The position numbers and the translations under genes are program-made. A stretch of DNA of 64,000 bases from Hippasteria phrygiana (lineage: Eukaryota > Echinodermata > Asteroidea > Valvatida > Goniasteridae). How positions within the stretch are numbered: position 1 is the stretch's first letter; each line of letters opens with the position of its first letter. Positions 63,901-64,000 of the stretch are shown here, in pieces. Under the pieces are notes generated by a model. The model was not told where the DNA came from. It did not search any database and worked only from the letters and a program-made list of their open reading frames with translations. The stretch spans positions 3,038,001 through 3,102,000 of the forward strand of contig JAZGUH010000103.1 of assembly GCA_037893225.1 (NCBI GenBank), given 5' to 3'.

Positions 63901-64000
63901 CCCGCACCACCATCTTTCCGATTTTTCCCATCTTGCCGGTCCCGCACCACAAACTCTACGATTTTTCCCATCTCGCCCGTCCTGCACCACCACTCTCTGA

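Larger units (their letters stand above)
1..64000. repeat. Satellite array of ~40-bp units filling the window
   Basis: Every line of the window is made of variants of one unit of about 40 bp, box A CCAACTTTCCGATCTTTCC followed by CATCTCGCCCG and TCCCGCACCA. Units run head to tail without an inversion; the plus strand never becomes G-rich. Frequent subtypes are CCAATC or CTGATC for CCGATC, TCACCTGT for TCGCCCGT, CTTGCC for CTCGCC, CCCATCC for CCCGTCC, CCTGCAC for CCCGCAC, and a 39-bp form with CCACTCTCC in place of CCAACTTTCC. There is no unique DNA between units. Such arrays are typical of eukaryotic constitutive heterochromatin; a structural or centromeric role is possible but nothing in the sequence proves it. 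Both ends run off the window, so the full array length is unknown. No stretch above 300 bp contains a gene I can support. Confidence 0.98.

Noticed and set aside
1..64000. CRISPR array
   Set aside because: Direct repeats of ~40 bp are present, but there are no unique spacers of constant length; the whole unit is repetitive and no cas-like gene is nearby.
1..64000. CENP-B box as evidence of centromere
   Set aside because: I looked for the pattern TTCG-4N-A-2N-CGGG on both strands of the consensus and main variants and did not find it. A centromeric role remains only a possibility.
1..64000. Telomeric repeat tract
   Set aside because: No run of TTAGGG, TTTAGGG, TTAGG or similar short telomeric words on either strand.
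1..64000. Transposable element or insertion sequence
   Set aside because: No terminal inverted repeats, target-site duplications, long terminal repeats or transposase/reverse-transcriptase-like frame seen; all duplicated blocks consist of satellite units.
1..64000. tRNA, rRNA or other structured RNA genes
   Set aside because: No stretch departs from the satellite unit for long enough, and no cloverleaf or rRNA-like sequence was seen.
1..64000. Entire window as a sequencing or assembly artefact
   Set aside because: Units carry many ordered substitutions, domain-specific variants and nested duplications with shared derived changes, which an artefact would not create. A local assembly duplication of the 6092-bp block stays possible and is noted in the findings.

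Overview
The whole 64 kb window is one head-to-tail tandem-repeat (satellite or minisatellite) array. I see no convincing protein-coding gene, RNA gene, transposable element or unique-sequence island. The basic unit is about 40 bp and occurs roughly 1,600 times, always in the same orientation. It can be written as box A (CCAACTTTCCGATCTTTCC) followed by box B (CATCTCGCCCGTCCCGCACCA, given here as CATCTCGCCCG + TCCCGCACCA). The unit looks built from an older 9-bp motif (CTTTCCGAT / CTTTCCCAT / CTCGCCCGT). The plus strand is very rich in C and T and poor in G: the consensus has about 20 C, 10 T, 6 A and 4 G, and every G lies in a CpG.

This kind of sequence points to eukaryotic heterochromatin (centromeric, pericentromeric, subtelomeric or B/sex-chromosome type) and not to a bacterium, plasmid or phage. 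The commonest variants at the four CpGs of the unit are CG to TG and CG to CA. This is the expected footprint of methyl-cytosine deamination and suggests a host with CpG methylation. I cannot name the species.

Layout. (1) 1-4013, left domain: a 1135-bp-offset duplication and a 198-bp cassette in three copies. (2) 4014-~48.7 kb, central domain, marked by a variant holding GATAATTCTCATCTCGTCC: a 2669-bp tandem pair (4014-9351), a 1076-bp pair (9258-11409), a 1318/1278-bp pair (12527-15122), a 718-bp unit in 3.4 copies (16185-18644), overlapping 1967- and 1792-bp duplications (20781-27059) holding a ~370-bp module of variable copy number, an apparently identical 6092-bp tandem pair (27450-39633), and a more mosaic stretch (39634-48.7 kb). 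(3) ~48.7-56.4 kb, right domain, sharing private variants with the left domain. (4) ~56.4-64 kb, a terminal domain with nested 3430-, 1280-, 961- and 308-bp offsets.

Long open frames occur on both strands (up to 856 codons). They follow from a consensus that has no stop codon in any of six frames. Unit lengths of 40 and 39 bp rotate the frame continuously, so I do not call them genes. The biology here is array evolution: a nested hierarchy of 9 bp, 40 bp, 0.2-0.7 kb, 1-2.7 kb and 6 kb, produced by repeated in-register unequal exchange, with intermediate states still readable. All repeat coordinates come from reading and comparing the sequence by eye; no alignment program was run.
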